From the IMG/VR virus record IMGVR_UViG_3300030060_005518, positions 1 to 36,236 of that record: DNA of 36,236 nucleotides; one strand, 5' to 3'. Below the pieces are notes generated by a model, which worked only from the letters and a program-made list of their open reading frames with translations, made no database searches and was not told the DNA's origin. Below are positions 26,782 through 36,236 of the stretch, piece after piece. The position numbers were made by a program, and so were the translations under genes. Each line of letters opens with the position of its first letter. The stretch's first letter is position 1. This DNA is from a virus.

Positions 26782-28458
26782 ATGGCAAACAGATTACCAT
26801 TATCAGAAGAATACCAAGAAACTATTGTTCGGAACAATCGTAGCACTCAAGCACAAAGTTATGGGACAGTAACAGGAATCAGTGGAACACCAATAGCAAA
26901 TACAGCTACAGCTATTCAACAACAAATTCATATTTTAGAAACTCAATTACAACAAATAGATGATAGGTTTGTTCAAACAGGATCATCAAATGATAGTCCA
27001 AATTATGAAGGACCTGTCCGAGATGACAGAGCAGGAGATGATCGGTTTGATGATGGACCTATCAGAGATGGAGAGGTTACATTTGAAGCAGAGTCAGGAT
27101 CAGTTTTTGCTTCTGCTAGACCTTTTACATTCAAAGCAAATTTATTAAATGCTGTCAATTGTATTTACAAGATTCAAGTTTATGATGATGATCTAAATAC
27201 ATATGTTGATTTTACAAATAAACTGAGACAACCTGTTTCTCTTGGAAGTGATAGCATTGTAATGATTGATCCATCTCAAATATTATCTGATGCTGTCATG
27301 ACTACAGTTAGAATTACAGGTGGTGGAGCAACAAGATTGAAACATAATTTGAGAAAGTTTAAAATTATTTCAACTCCTGAGATGATTAGTAATTCAGGAT
27401 TGTTAGTTCATAATGAAGATGAATCTCAATGGGCTTCAACATTTGACAATTTTGTTATTGATGCTGCTCCACAACATAAACAAGTTGCGTTATTGAAAGA
27501 AAATTTGTATTTAACAAGATATTTTATTTCTGACAGTTCGCCACAACATTTTAGGTTTTTAACAAACCGCCCTCACAAAATTCATAGATGTGAGCCAAGA
27601 CCTTATTCATCAAATATGTTAGAGGGATTCAATGATTATATTTCATTCATGTGTCCACAAGATCAAGGACTTATTGCTAATGCTAGAATTACAGTTCAAG
27701 ATGATTCAGGATCACAAACTGCTCACACCTATGAAATATCAGGAACACAAAATGAATATGGAGCTTATAGTTTAGGAATCGGAATAAGACAACTCAAAGA
27801 TTATTTAGGAAGCTCAACATGGAGTACAATTACAAACAGCTATACAGAAAGAGTTATCAGAATTGAATATTGGTTAGTAAATTTCAATGGTGCTCAAGTT
27901 ACAAATACAATGACAACTGAAGTATCAAATAAAAATTGTTGCATTGAAAATACAGATTCGGTTGAGCTAATGTGGAAAAATAGATGGGGTGGTAATGACA
28001 CTTTTATGTTAAAAGGTGCTGTAACTGTAGAAGAAAGACATGAACATGAATTGTTTCAACGAGCACAAGGATTTAGGAGACAGATTACAGAAGATGGAAC
28101 ACATCCTATTCATTTTGATCCATACAATTATCAAAATACTTTTCATCAAGGATCAACAAATGTTGCTAAAATAGGAGTCAAAGCAACTAAAAGATTAAAA
28201 GTTGTTTCTCAGTTTATGAATAGAGAGACAATTAATTGGGTTGCTGAAATTGCTACAGCTCCAAGAGTTTGGATCAGAGAAAGTTATGATGATGTAAAAG
28301 ATGATATGCAATCAGTAAATTCTTTAAATGGACTTGATTTATTACAACAAGTTTATATTAACACAACTGATGTAACTTTAAAAGATAAAAAAACAGGACT
28401 TGGACAAGTTGAGTATGAATTGACTTTTGCAAATCCAATAACAACACAAAGATTATAA
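26782..28458 (+). CDS. Large tail/baseplate structural protein
   Basis: 558 aa. The N-terminal 110 residues are low complexity with an acidic repeat: GPVRDDRAGDDRFDDGPIRD. The rest is beta-rich, with VELMWKNRWGGNDTFMLKGA and VERHEHELFQRAQGF-like segments, and ends VEYELTFANPITTQRL. A distal-tail or baseplate role is likely from its place between neck genes and the next tail protein. No enzyme motif is visible. Confidence 0.62.
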   Translation: MANRLPLSEEYQETIVRNNRSTQAQSYGTVTGISGTPIANTATAIQQQIHILETQLQQIDDRFVQTGSSNDSPNYEGPVRDDRAGDDRFDDGPIRDGEVTFEAESGSVFASARPFTFKANLLNAVNCIYKIQVYDDDLNTYVDFTNKLRQPVSLGSDSIVMIDPSQILSDAVMTTVRITGGGATRLKHNLRKFKIISTPEMISNSGLLVHNEDESQWASTFDNFVIDAAPQHKQVALLKENLYLTRYFISDSSPQHFRFLTNRPHKIHRCEPRPYSSNMLEGFNDYISFMCPQDQGLIANARITVQDDSGSQTAHTYEISGTQNEYGAYSLGIGIRQLKDYLGSSTWSTITNSYTERVIRIEYWLVNFNGAQVTNTMTTEVSNKNCCIENTDSVELMWKNRWGGNDTFMLKGAVTVEERHEHELFQRAQGFRRQITEDGTHPIHFDPYNYQNTFHQGSTNVAKIGVKATKRLKVVSQFMNRETINWVAEIATAPRVWIRESYDDVKDDMQSVNSLNGLDLLQQVYINTTDVTLKDKKTGLGQVEYELTFANPITTQRL

Positions 28459-28459
28459 A

Positions 28460-31400
28460 ATGGCAGAACATCAAGTCAGTATTGAACTTTATGAAGAAGG
28501 AACTTTAAGAGATGAGAGAGCTGTAATCGGAAGTTTGGATTTAATGGTTGGAACTGATTTACCATTAGCCATGACATTTCAAGTGAAAGACATAAACAAT
28601 CTAGATGAAAATACAGCTTCATTTACAAAAACATTTGACATTCCTGCTACAAGAAACAACAACAGAGTTTTACAAGAAGCATTTTCTGATAATCTTGTGG
28701 ACTACCAAAAATTTGTTGGAGATAAGATAAAATGTACTGTTAAGGTAAATGGAATGACAATACTTGTTGGATCTTTTCAAATAACATCTACAATTGGGAG
28801 AGAAAAAATTGAAGCATATACAGTTACAATTTTAGGAGATGCGAACAATTGGGTTGCTAGATTTGAAACTCCTATGTGCGAAACTGAGTGGGACATGGAC
28901 AATGATAAATACAATGATGATGATGAGGGCAGAGGACATTACATTTTCAGTTCAAATTTATGGAAAAACATAAATGATAATGTTATTAATAGTGATGATT
29001 TTAATTGGTGTATGCCTCACATTTGTTGGGGAGAGTATAATCATATTCAAACTAATGGAGCACAAACAAGAGCAAAGATGTGGTTGGAAGATAATGTTCC
29101 AAGTATATTTATAAAACCATTAGTTGAAAAATATTTTAATGAAATTGGCTACACTTTGAAATCTGATTTCATGAATACAGATTATTTCAAAAAATTATGT
29201 TTTCCATTAGATTATGCTTATTTCAAACATGGTTATGGGCAAGAGCCTGTTTTTCATATTGAAGCTAGATTTGAGCCACCAAATCCTGATGATGCTATGT
29301 GGAAAGATTTATCAGAAAATGGATTTCAAAACAAAGAGATGTTTGGAATGTTTGCTTTAGCTAGATTTGGAGACAGACACCGACATTACTCAACTCAATA
29401 TGCTGATCCAAATTTAGGAATGGCAGGACCTAAATATGATAATCCAACTTCTCAATGGTACGCAGGATCAAACAGTAATTTTCAAAATTGGGGAGCTTAT
29501 GATATTATTGGTGGAAGTGATTATACTCCAAGTGGATTACCATTAGATAGTGCAAATTGGAATCCTGTTCATACGAGAGGACATACAAACAATCCATCAA
29601 TTACATCAAAAGGACATATGGGGCATGTTGCAGATGGTAGAAATGGATTGACTCATTATGATGGAAAATTATATGATGGAAACACTCCATGGCCTGATTC
29701 AATGTTGGCTTTTATAGATGACAATGATCCTGATACAGCAAGAGATGGAACTTTAAATGGAACGAAACTTCATCAGGGTTGTAATAGAGTTCCATTCAAT
29801 CATACAATTTATGATAATGGAAAAGGTAATTTAGATGTGAGTGGCGGTAATAGATGGGCAACTGAAGCATTGGTAAACTTTCAACCACCTTTTGGAGAGG
29901 GTGGTGGTGGTTATGATACATCTTTAGCTACATTATCTTCAGGAGCTGTCTATGTTGGAATGGGAACATCTTGCGGAACTTTTGAGAGTGGAGTTGAATT
30001 TGTCAGTAAAGGTGGAGATGCTAGAAGTCCATATTACATAACATATCCAACTCACATAAATAATGGTTATGGTTGGAGTTATGCAAATGGATCAGCGTGG
30101 TATGGAGTTTATAATGGTTGGGGTTGGGACATTACAGGTTTTAGCTCAACAGGAAATTTAGGACCATCAGCAGGTGGCACAAATTTAGGAGAAAGCCAAT
30201 GGAATCGTTCAATTGACAATAATGGAAATGTTACTTTTCCTGTATGTCCAATGATCTCTTTATTTGATGGAACTTTATATAAATACAATGGACCTCACCC
30301 TGCTAGTATTTTACATTGGCATAATGATGAGGGAGATGTTTGCGAACATCAAACTAGAAAAAGAATGGGAGCAGCATTTTTTAATTGGGTAGCTCCAAAA
30401 GAAGGTAAATACAGAATTGAAGTTTTAGTTCCATTAATGCATTACAATAAACAATTAAATGATAAAAACCGCCCTATTATTAGAATATTAAAAGCAGGAA
30501 TTGAAGATGTTGATATTCAAGATGTTGAAGTTTTAGCTCAGAGAACTGTCAATTTCAAACCTCAATATGATCAAGGATTTGATCAAATGGTTTATTCAGA
30601 AGTTGAAATGGATACAGGTTATTTTAGTTGTGATGCATATGACAGAGTTTGGGTTGATATATCATTACCTGCTTCTAGAAGTTTATCATTTGCTTATAAG
30701 AATCAAGCAATCATGTTGTCTTCAGAATTTAGCAGAAGATTAAATTCAGTAACAGCAACTGATCCTTTCTTGTGGGATGATTACTGTTTAGATCCGAATG
30801 ATCCACAAAACGCAAATCATTATCCAAAAGCAGGAAAAATCATTCATCAAACTTTTCCAAAGAATACAGATACAGGACAATTTGAAATTCCAAATGGTTA
30901 CTTTAAAGCATATCAAGATAACAAAGTCAGACACATGGACAAATTTGTTTTGAGAGATATGTTACCATGTGATGTTTCAAAAATGGAATTTGTTTCAGGA
31001 TTGACAGGATTGTTTAATTTACATTGGCATACTGATGAACTAAGCAAAACAATTACAGTTGAGCCATTTGATACATTCTACACAGGAAAAGAAAATGCTG
31101 AAGATTGGACAAACAAAAAAGATTACAATGTCGGTGCTACAACTACATTTATGGTTGATAGATTAGCTAAAAAAATAAAGTTTGCATATCAAGAAGATGG
31201 ATCAGATGAAGTTGTTGATGTTGTTTCTGAAAGACAGGGACAGCATTGGCATAGTCATGAAATTGAATTGAGTAGTAGATTCTTAAATGAAGAAATAATT
31301 TTAGGAACAAGTTTGTTTGGACCTACATTTATGTTTGAAGATTTTGAATTAAATTATAATTTTTCAGGTGGTGCTGCTCCATGGATTCCTTTGATATGTC

Positions 31401-32434
31401 CTGAGTTTGCAGAAGACATGGGTTACTTAACACCAAAACCTGAAGCAGGAGATGGTTTCTTGTTTAGGTTATTATCATACGAGGGAATGCAACCTGTCGG
31501 AACTTCAAACACTTGTTACGGTAGTTGGAATTGGAATGTAGCACACCCAACAACAGGAAACATGGGAGATGTATCAACATATCCACAAGCTGTTTCTTGG
31601 CATAAAAATTCTAGTACAGCACCAAATTTGAGTTATTCATTATCAAAGAATTTTGGATCAAGTGCTGATAATTTTGAGCAACATGGATTGTATCATACTT
31701 ATTGGAGAAACATGATGACAATGTTGGCTTCAGCACCAAGAATGAAAACAGTTCAAGTTTATTTAACACCTGCTGACATAGCAAAATTAAATTTAAGAAA
31801 CATTGTTCACATGACAGAAGCAGGTGGTGCAAATGCTAGTTATTGGATTGTTTCAAAAATTGTAGATTATCAACCACATATGGATGTTCCTACAGTTGTT
31901 GAATTAATTCAATATCAGATTCAAACTACAGATATTGGAACAATAGCTCATGCTGATGATACAACAACATTCAGATGGGAGACAGCAGGAAACTCAGGTG
32001 GCGGATCAGGATCAGGAACAGCAGCAATTAGTGGTGGGAATCCTACAGTTCCAATTATTCAATCTCCAAATCAACAAGCGAGAATGATTAACAATGGAAC
32101 TTTAGTACAAAGAAACGCAGGAAACCAAGCACCTGTAAATTCAGGAATAGCAATGCTCGGAAGTAATTTACAAGCTAGAAGACAGGGACAAATTTGTTTA
32201 GGACAATACAATAGGAGAGATGATGATGCAATCTTTGTAGTTGGTGGTGGGACATCAGAAAATGACAGAAGAAACATTTTAACAATTAGAGAATCAGGAG
32301 AGATAGTTGTTGGAGATAGTGGTGGTGGAATGAATATGGTTACCACAGATTCAAGTGGTAATTATGTTGATTTGTTTACTGAGATTAAACAAAGAGGATC
32401 AAATGAAATAACAGTTACAAAAGTAATAAAATAA
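28460..32434 (+). CDS. Very large tail protein (baseplate hub/tail-spike-like)
   Basis: 1324 aa. The N-terminal 130 residues (DLPLAMTFQVKDINNLDEN, then FTKTFDIPATRNNNRVLQEAF and ILVGSFQITST) match the start of tail proteins of Bacteroidetes siphophages, which bind the tail end. The middle is rich in Gly, Asn and Trp with unusual His and Asp content. Near the C-terminus is a Gly/Ser linker (NSGGGSGSGTAAISGGNP), after which a short block, RRNILTIRESGEIVVGDSGGG, could be a fibre attachment. It may act as the hub or tail tip. The tape-measure gene starts 1 nt after its stop. Confidence 0.68.
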   Translation: MAEHQVSIELYEEGTLRDERAVIGSLDLMVGTDLPLAMTFQVKDINNLDENTASFTKTFDIPATRNNNRVLQEAFSDNLVDYQKFVGDKIKCTVKVNGMTILVGSFQITSTIGREKIEAYTVTILGDANNWVARFETPMCETEWDMDNDKYNDDDEGRGHYIFSSNLWKNINDNVINSDDFNWCMPHICWGEYNHIQTNGAQTRAKMWLEDNVPSIFIKPLVEKYFNEIGYTLKSDFMNTDYFKKLCFPLDYAYFKHGYGQEPVFHIEARFEPPNPDDAMWKDLSENGFQNKEMFGMFALARFGDRHRHYSTQYADPNLGMAGPKYDNPTSQWYAGSNSNFQNWGAYDIIGGSDYTPSGLPLDSANWNPVHTRGHTNNPSITSKGHMGHVADGRNGLTHYDGKLYDGNTPWPDSMLAFIDDNDPDTARDGTLNGTKLHQGCNRVPFNHTIYDNGKGNLDVSGGNRWATEALVNFQPPFGEGGGGYDTSLATLSSGAVYVGMGTSCGTFESGVEFVSKGGDARSPYYITYPTHINNGYGWSYANGSAWYGVYNGWGWDITGFSSTGNLGPSAGGTNLGESQWNRSIDNNGNVTFPVCPMISLFDGTLYKYNGPHPASILHWHNDEGDVCEHQTRKRMGAAFFNWVAPKEGKYRIEVLVPLMHYNKQLNDKNRPIIRILKAGIEDVDIQDVEVLAQRTVNFKPQYDQGFDQMVYSEVEMDTGYFSCDAYDRVWVDISLPASRSLSFAYKNQAIMLSSEFSRRLNSVTATDPFLWDDYCLDPNDPQNANHYPKAGKIIHQTFPKNTDTGQFEIPNGYFKAYQDNKVRHMDKFVLRDMLPCDVSKMEFVSGLTGLFNLHWHTDELSKTITVEPFDTFYTGKENAEDWTNKKDYNVGATTTFMVDRLAKKIKFAYQEDGSDEVVDVVSERQGQHWHSHEIELSSRFLNEEIILGTSLFGPTFMFEDFELNYNFSGGAAPWIPLICPEFAEDMGYLTPKPEAGDGFLFRLLSYEGMQPVGTSNTCYGSWNWNVAHPTTGNMGDVSTYPQAVSWHKNSSTAPNLSYSLSKNFGSSADNFEQHGLYHTYWRNMMTMLASAPRMKTVQVYLTPADIAKLNLRNIVHMTEAGGANASYWIVSKIVDYQPHMDVPTVVELIQYQIQTTDIGTIAHADDTTTFRWETAGNSGGGSGSGTAAISGGNPTVPIIQSPNQQARMINNGTLVQRNAGNQAPVNSGIAMLGSNLQARRQGQICLGQYNRRDDDAIFVVGGGTSENDRRNILTIRESGEIVVGDSGGGMNMVTTDSSGNYVDLFTEIKQRGSNEITVTKVIK

Positions 32435-32435
32435 A

Positions 32436-35400
32436 ATGGCAGATTTAAAGAAAGTAATTGACATAAAAATAGTTGGAACTGATCAAATTGTTCAGTTGGA
32501 ACAAGCAATAACTCAAGCTGAGCAGAAGTTGAAAAACATGACAAAAGCTAGTAAGGATAACGCAGGAATGCAAAAGATTCATGTTAAAAATATTGCTAAA
32601 ACAAAAACAGAATTAAAAATGCTCAGAGCTGAAAGAAACGCAGAGCAAAAAAATCTGATAGCTAACACCAACGCAGCAAAACAATTAGATGGAAGTTACA
32701 ATTCACTTGTTCAAAGAAATAAAGATTTATTGACTAAAATGAAAGCCACAAAAGGTGGTATGAGTTCAAATACAAAGGAGATGAAAGCCATGAAAAAGGA
32801 GTATTTGGCTAATAATATTGAATTAAAAAAGTTTGATAAAACCATAGGAAACAATCAAAGAAATGTTGGAAATTATGGAGGAGTATTAGGAGGAGCGAGA
32901 GAAAAATTAGCAGCAGTTGGAATGGCAGTTGGAGCAGCAGTTGTTGCTTTCCAAGCTATGTCAAAAATTGTCGGAACAGCAACACAGGATTTTGCTCAGT
33001 TTGAATCAGGATTTACAAATGTATTAACACTAATGTCAGGAGATGATATTAATAGATTTGGAGATTCAATGCAAGCAGGAGCAATTGATGTAATGAAAGA
33101 GTTTGGATTACAAGCTGATGATATGAATACAGCTTTATTTGATATTGTATCAGCAGGAATTCCTGCAGGAGAGTCAATTGACTTTATGAGAGAAGCAGCA
33201 AATTTAGCTTTGGGTGGTGCTACAGATTTATCAACTGCTGTTGATGGAATGACATCTGTAATGAACGCATTTAGTTTAGAAACTGATGAAGCAGCACAGG
33301 TTTCTTCAGCATTTTTCTCAGCTCAAAAATTTGGTAAAACTACAGTATCGGAATTGTCTTCAGCAATTGGAGCAATAGCACCAATAGCAAATCAAGCAGG
33401 AGTTTCATATCAAGAACTTTTAACTTCAATGTCTTTATTAACTAAAGGTGGTATAAAAACAGATGAAGCAACAACAGCATTAAAAGCTACAATGACAGCT
33501 TTAATGAAGCCAAGCGAATCAGCCAAAAAGAAGTTTGATGAACTTGGAATCTCATATGGAACAAATGCGTTACAATCTGAGGGACTAATGAACATTCTTG
33601 GACAGGTATCAGCAGCAGCAGAAGAAAATGCTGATGTATTAACAGAGTTGATTCCAAATGTCCGAGCTTTAACAGGAGTTGGATCATTAGGAACTGAGCA
33701 ATTAGCAGAGTATGCCGAAATGTTAAAAGTTGTGAATAGTGATTATGGAGAAAATTCATCTTTAGCTGAAGCTGTTAAAATGCAACAAGAAACTTTACAA
33801 CAAAGATTGAATGTTGTAAATGCAGAATGGAGTGCTCAGAAAATAGCTTTAGGCGAACAATTGAAACCTATCTTGATGGCTGTCCTAGATATTTTTTCTA
33901 GTATGATTCAAAACTCACATCAAATAGTGGCTGTGGTAAAAGGAATGACAGCAGGATTGGTAGCATATGGAGCTGTGGTTGCTGCTCAAAATGTAAAACA
34001 AAAATTATTTAATTCAGCTATAAAAGCAGCATCAGCAGCAAAATTTCTTTACACAAAAGGATTATCAGCAGCAATTGTAAAAGTAAAAGCATTGAACGCA
34101 GCATCAAAAGCGAATGTATTTTTATTAATAGCTTCAGCAATAATAGCTATTGGAACAGCAATGGCAAGTTGGATCAAACAAATGTCAGCAGCAGAAAAAG
34201 CTCAAGCATCAATTGGCGAAGCTACAAAACAAGCGAATAAAGAAACTCAACAAGAAATCAAATCTGTAAATGAAGCATTAAAAGTAGCTCAGGACAAAAC
34301 AAAATCTGACAAAGAAAGGCAAGAAGCAGTTGATTTGTTAAATAAAGAAGTAGATGGATTCAATGGTACTTTGACACTTGAAACAGCAACCACGCAAGAA
34401 GCAATCAATGTTGTTGAGGAACATACAAAAGCCATATTCAATAACGCAAAAGCAAAAGCATTACAAACAAAAGCTGATGAATTAGCATTAGCTATTTTAG
34501 ATGAGGAAATAAAAGCTACAGATGAAGTTGTTGGATTAAATAATAAAATGGCAGCAGGTATTAAAGCAGCATTTTCAACTAAAACTTATGATCAAATATT
34601 AGATGAAAAAGGTAATAAAAAGAAAGCTGAAAACATTGTTGCATTACAAAAAGAGCAAGATATTTTAGAGGAACATATTAAAACACTAACAACAACAAAC
34701 AAGAAAAAAGATGAAGTAATAAAGAAAGAAGAAAAAACAAATGAAGTCAGAAAAGGAACATTAGCTTCATTACGAAAAGAAGTTTCTGATTTAAAGAAAG
34801 CTCAGGACAATGCAATAGTCGGATCAACAGAGTTTGAAAAAATAACTATTCAATTAAATGATGCAAAGAAAAAACTAAAAGATACAACTGACAGTTTAAA
34901 AGATTCAACCAAAAAAGAATTAACAGGATTTGCTTTGTTAAAAGATAATGTTGCGAAAGCGAAAAAAGCATTAGAAGATAAAATAATAGCAGGTGGTAAC
35001 GCACAAAAAGAAATGGATGCTTTGTCAGCAGCAAATGACAAACTGAAACAGAAAGAAGATGAATTAAAATTAGCTGTAGCAGGTGGAGTTACTGAAAATG
35101 ATAAAAAAATTGCTTCATTAAAAGAAGCTATTACTCAAACAGAAAACCAAACAAAGTTATTACAAGATTTGGGAGCAACTGAAGATGAAATTCATGCTAG
35201 TAAAATTGATCAGATAAATGCTGAAATAGCATTAGAGATTGAAAAGATGAATCAAAGTCAAGATTATTATGATACAGGAGTTGAAAATATAACTAAACTT
35301 AGGGATCAGATGGTAACTCTAGAGGAAGATGCTGCTGCAAATGATTGGGATGGAAAAATGTTTGGACCGAAAGTAATCAAAGCTATTAAAACAACAATGG

Positions 35401-36233
35401 CAGGAATGGATGCTGCTTTAGGAATCATGAATGAGATGTCAAACTTGGCTGATGTAAAAGCTCAAAATGTTATTAATGGATTAAACAAAGAAAGAGATGA
35501 AGAAATAAAAAAGTTTGAGGAATCAGCAGAGTTCCAAACAATGACAGAGGAAGAAAAAGCAGCAAGAATGGATGAAATCAATTTAGATTATGATGAAAAA
35601 GTAAAAGCAATAGAGTTAGAACAATTTGAAAGAGGAAAGAGAATGGCTATAGCTCAAGCATTAATTCAGGGAGCAATGGCTATCATGAGAATTGCTGCTG
35701 AAGTTCCAAAAGTAGATTTTGGAGTTACAACAGGAATTTTGATAGGTGCTCAGATTGTAATGACAGGATTACAAGTTGCTGCTATTCGTGCTCAGGAATT
35801 CGCAGGAGCTTTAGGTGGAACAATTCCATTGTTAGGAAAAGCTCAAATGGCAGGAGACATAGCAAGAAAATATGCTAATGGTGGTATGGTTTATGGACCG
35901 CCACATTCTCAGGGTGGTGTAAGGTTTAATGTTGGTGGTAGAGTCATGGAGTTAGAGGGTGGCGAAGCAGTAATAAATAAAAGATCAACAGCAATGTACC
36001 GAGATCAATTATCAGCTATCAATCAAGCAGGTGGTGGACAGAAATTTGCAAATGGTGGATTAGTTATGCAGAATCAAATAAGGAGAGATGCTAATGAACA
36101 AAGCCGAATATCTCCTGATGATTTGAGAATGGTAGCAGGTTTAGTAAATAATCAAAAGATAAATGTAACTGAAGCTCAAATAACAGGAACTCAACAAAGA
36201 GTAGCAGTACATGAAAAAAGAGCTAGGTACTAA
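32436..36233 (+). CDS. Tail tape measure protein (TP901 type)
   Basis: 1265 aa. The N-terminus is coiled coil. FAQFESGFTNVLTLM (about 186-200), ALFDIVSAGIPAGESIDFMR, KFGKTTVSELSSAIGAIAPI and GVSYQELLTSMSLLTKGGI are core TP901 tape-measure blocks. Hydrophobic segments near 565-590 and near 1070-1130 fit the DNA-injection role. A C-terminal FANGG/EGGEAV block (YANGGMVYGPPHSQGGVRF, EGGEAVINKRS) is typical of tape measures. By the common rule of about 0.15 nm per residue, a tail of roughly 190 nm is expected (inference). The end of the gene is also present at 1-96. Confidence 0.93.
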   Translation: MADLKKVIDIKIVGTDQIVQLEQAITQAEQKLKNMTKASKDNAGMQKIHVKNIAKTKTELKMLRAERNAEQKNLIANTNAAKQLDGSYNSLVQRNKDLLTKMKATKGGMSSNTKEMKAMKKEYLANNIELKKFDKTIGNNQRNVGNYGGVLGGAREKLAAVGMAVGAAVVAFQAMSKIVGTATQDFAQFESGFTNVLTLMSGDDINRFGDSMQAGAIDVMKEFGLQADDMNTALFDIVSAGIPAGESIDFMREAANLALGGATDLSTAVDGMTSVMNAFSLETDEAAQVSSAFFSAQKFGKTTVSELSSAIGAIAPIANQAGVSYQELLTSMSLLTKGGIKTDEATTALKATMTALMKPSESAKKKFDELGISYGTNALQSEGLMNILGQVSAAAEENADVLTELIPNVRALTGVGSLGTEQLAEYAEMLKVVNSDYGENSSLAEAVKMQQETLQQRLNVVNAEWSAQKIALGEQLKPILMAVLDIFSSMIQNSHQIVAVVKGMTAGLVAYGAVVAAQNVKQKLFNSAIKAASAAKFLYTKGLSAAIVKVKALNAASKANVFLLIASAIIAIGTAMASWIKQMSAAEKAQASIGEATKQANKETQQEIKSVNEALKVAQDKTKSDKERQEAVDLLNKEVDGFNGTLTLETATTQEAINVVEEHTKAIFNNAKAKALQTKADELALAILDEEIKATDEVVGLNNKMAAGIKAAFSTKTYDQILDEKGNKKKAENIVALQKEQDILEEHIKTLTTTNKKKDEVIKKEEKTNEVRKGTLASLRKEVSDLKKAQDNAIVGSTEFEKITIQLNDAKKKLKDTTDSLKDSTKKELTGFALLKDNVAKAKKALEDKIIAGGNAQKEMDALSAANDKLKQKEDELKLAVAGGVTENDKKIASLKEAITQTENQTKLLQDLGATEDEIHASKIDQINAEIALEIEKMNQSQDYYDTGVENITKLRDQMVTLEEDAAANDWDGKMFGPKVIKAIKTTMAGMDAALGIMNEMSNLADVKAQNVINGLNKERDEEIKKFEESAEFQTMTEEEKAARMDEINLDYDEKVKAIELEQFERGKRMAIAQALIQGAMAIMRIAAEVPKVDFGVTTGILIGAQIVMTGLQVAAIRAQEFAGALGGTIPLLGKAQMAGDIARKYANGGMVYGPPHSQGGVRFNVGGRVMELEGGEAVINKRSTAMYRDQLSAINQAGGGQKFANGGLVMQNQIRRDANEQSRISPDDLRMVAGLVNNQKINVTEAQITGTQQRVAVHEKRARY

Positions 36234-36236
36234 TGT
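36138..36236. repeat. Right copy of 99-bp terminal direct repeat
   Basis: Identical to 1-99, carrying the tape-measure C-terminus and the ATG of the 55-aa gene. One copy is redundant on the circular map. Confidence 0.97.

Noticed and set aside
1-36236. tRNA genes, CRISPR arrays, insertion sequences
   Set aside because: No cloverleaf with plausible arms, no regularly spaced repeats and no transposase frame were seen.

Overview
The window is one complete, circularly closed tailed-phage genome. The first 99 bases (1-99) are repeated exactly as the last 99 (36138-36236), so the unique unit is 36,137 bp. The tape-measure gene runs off the right end and its last codons reappear at 1-96. All credible genes are on the + strand, they are packed tightly (many ATGA or TAATG overlaps), and the DNA is AT-rich (about 30% GC by eye). 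Three things point to a phage of Bacteroidetes (Bacteroidota), probably a flavobacterium. Promoter-like sites have the -33 TTTG / -7 TAnnTTTG form of that phylum. Shine-Dalgarno sequences are nearly absent and A-rich leaders replace them. Several proteins look like families common in Bacteroidetes phages (DUF5675-like lysin, DUF3127-like ssDNA-binding protein, LPD29-like protein). I see no integrase, so a virulent siphovirus (long tape measure, no sheath gene) is the best reading.

Layout. 1-1062: end of the tape measure and small basic, Cys-rich or helix-turn-helix genes, closed by a terminator. 1094-9739: head and lysis genes, namely ClpP-like protease/scaffold, major capsid protein, probable tail-tube protein, a terminator, portal, connector, fibre-like protein, a holin candidate, a DUF5675-like lysin and a second small membrane protein, then a terminator. 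9771-18489: early and replication region. It holds a metallophosphoesterase, many small unknown genes, an annealing-protein candidate with a RecB-type Fe-S nuclease, a regulator, an ssDNA-binding protein, a replication protein, NinG and an LPD29-like protein. Three near-identical promoters and several strong intergenic RNA folds lie here. 18505-22589: a 7-deazaguanine DNA-modification operon. 22595-24813: four small membrane proteins, then the small and large terminase subunits. 24866-36233: the tail operon, including a gene with a probable programmed -1 frameshift, neck proteins, two large tail proteins and the tape measure.

The most interesting system is the modification operon. It encodes QueD, QueE, a GTP cyclohydrolase I (FolE) fused to a xanthine/guanine phosphoribosyltransferase-like domain, a second QueD-like T-fold protein that lacks the catalytic cysteine, a DpdA-type guanine transglycosylase and a ParB-like protein. 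No QueC is visible. The pathway should therefore stop at 7-carboxy-7-deazaguanine (CDG), or at 7-deazaguanine if the second T-fold protein is a CDG decarboxylase. DpdA would exchange that base for guanine in phage DNA and so protect it from restriction. The phosphoribosyltransferase domain could recycle the guanine that DpdA releases into GTP, the FolE substrate.

Other notable signals are a T9 slippery site with a 101-codon -1 frame extension, a 125-nt region closed by a 17-bp helix that may be a new structured RNA, two further intergenic folds, and clusters of overlapping membrane microproteins.
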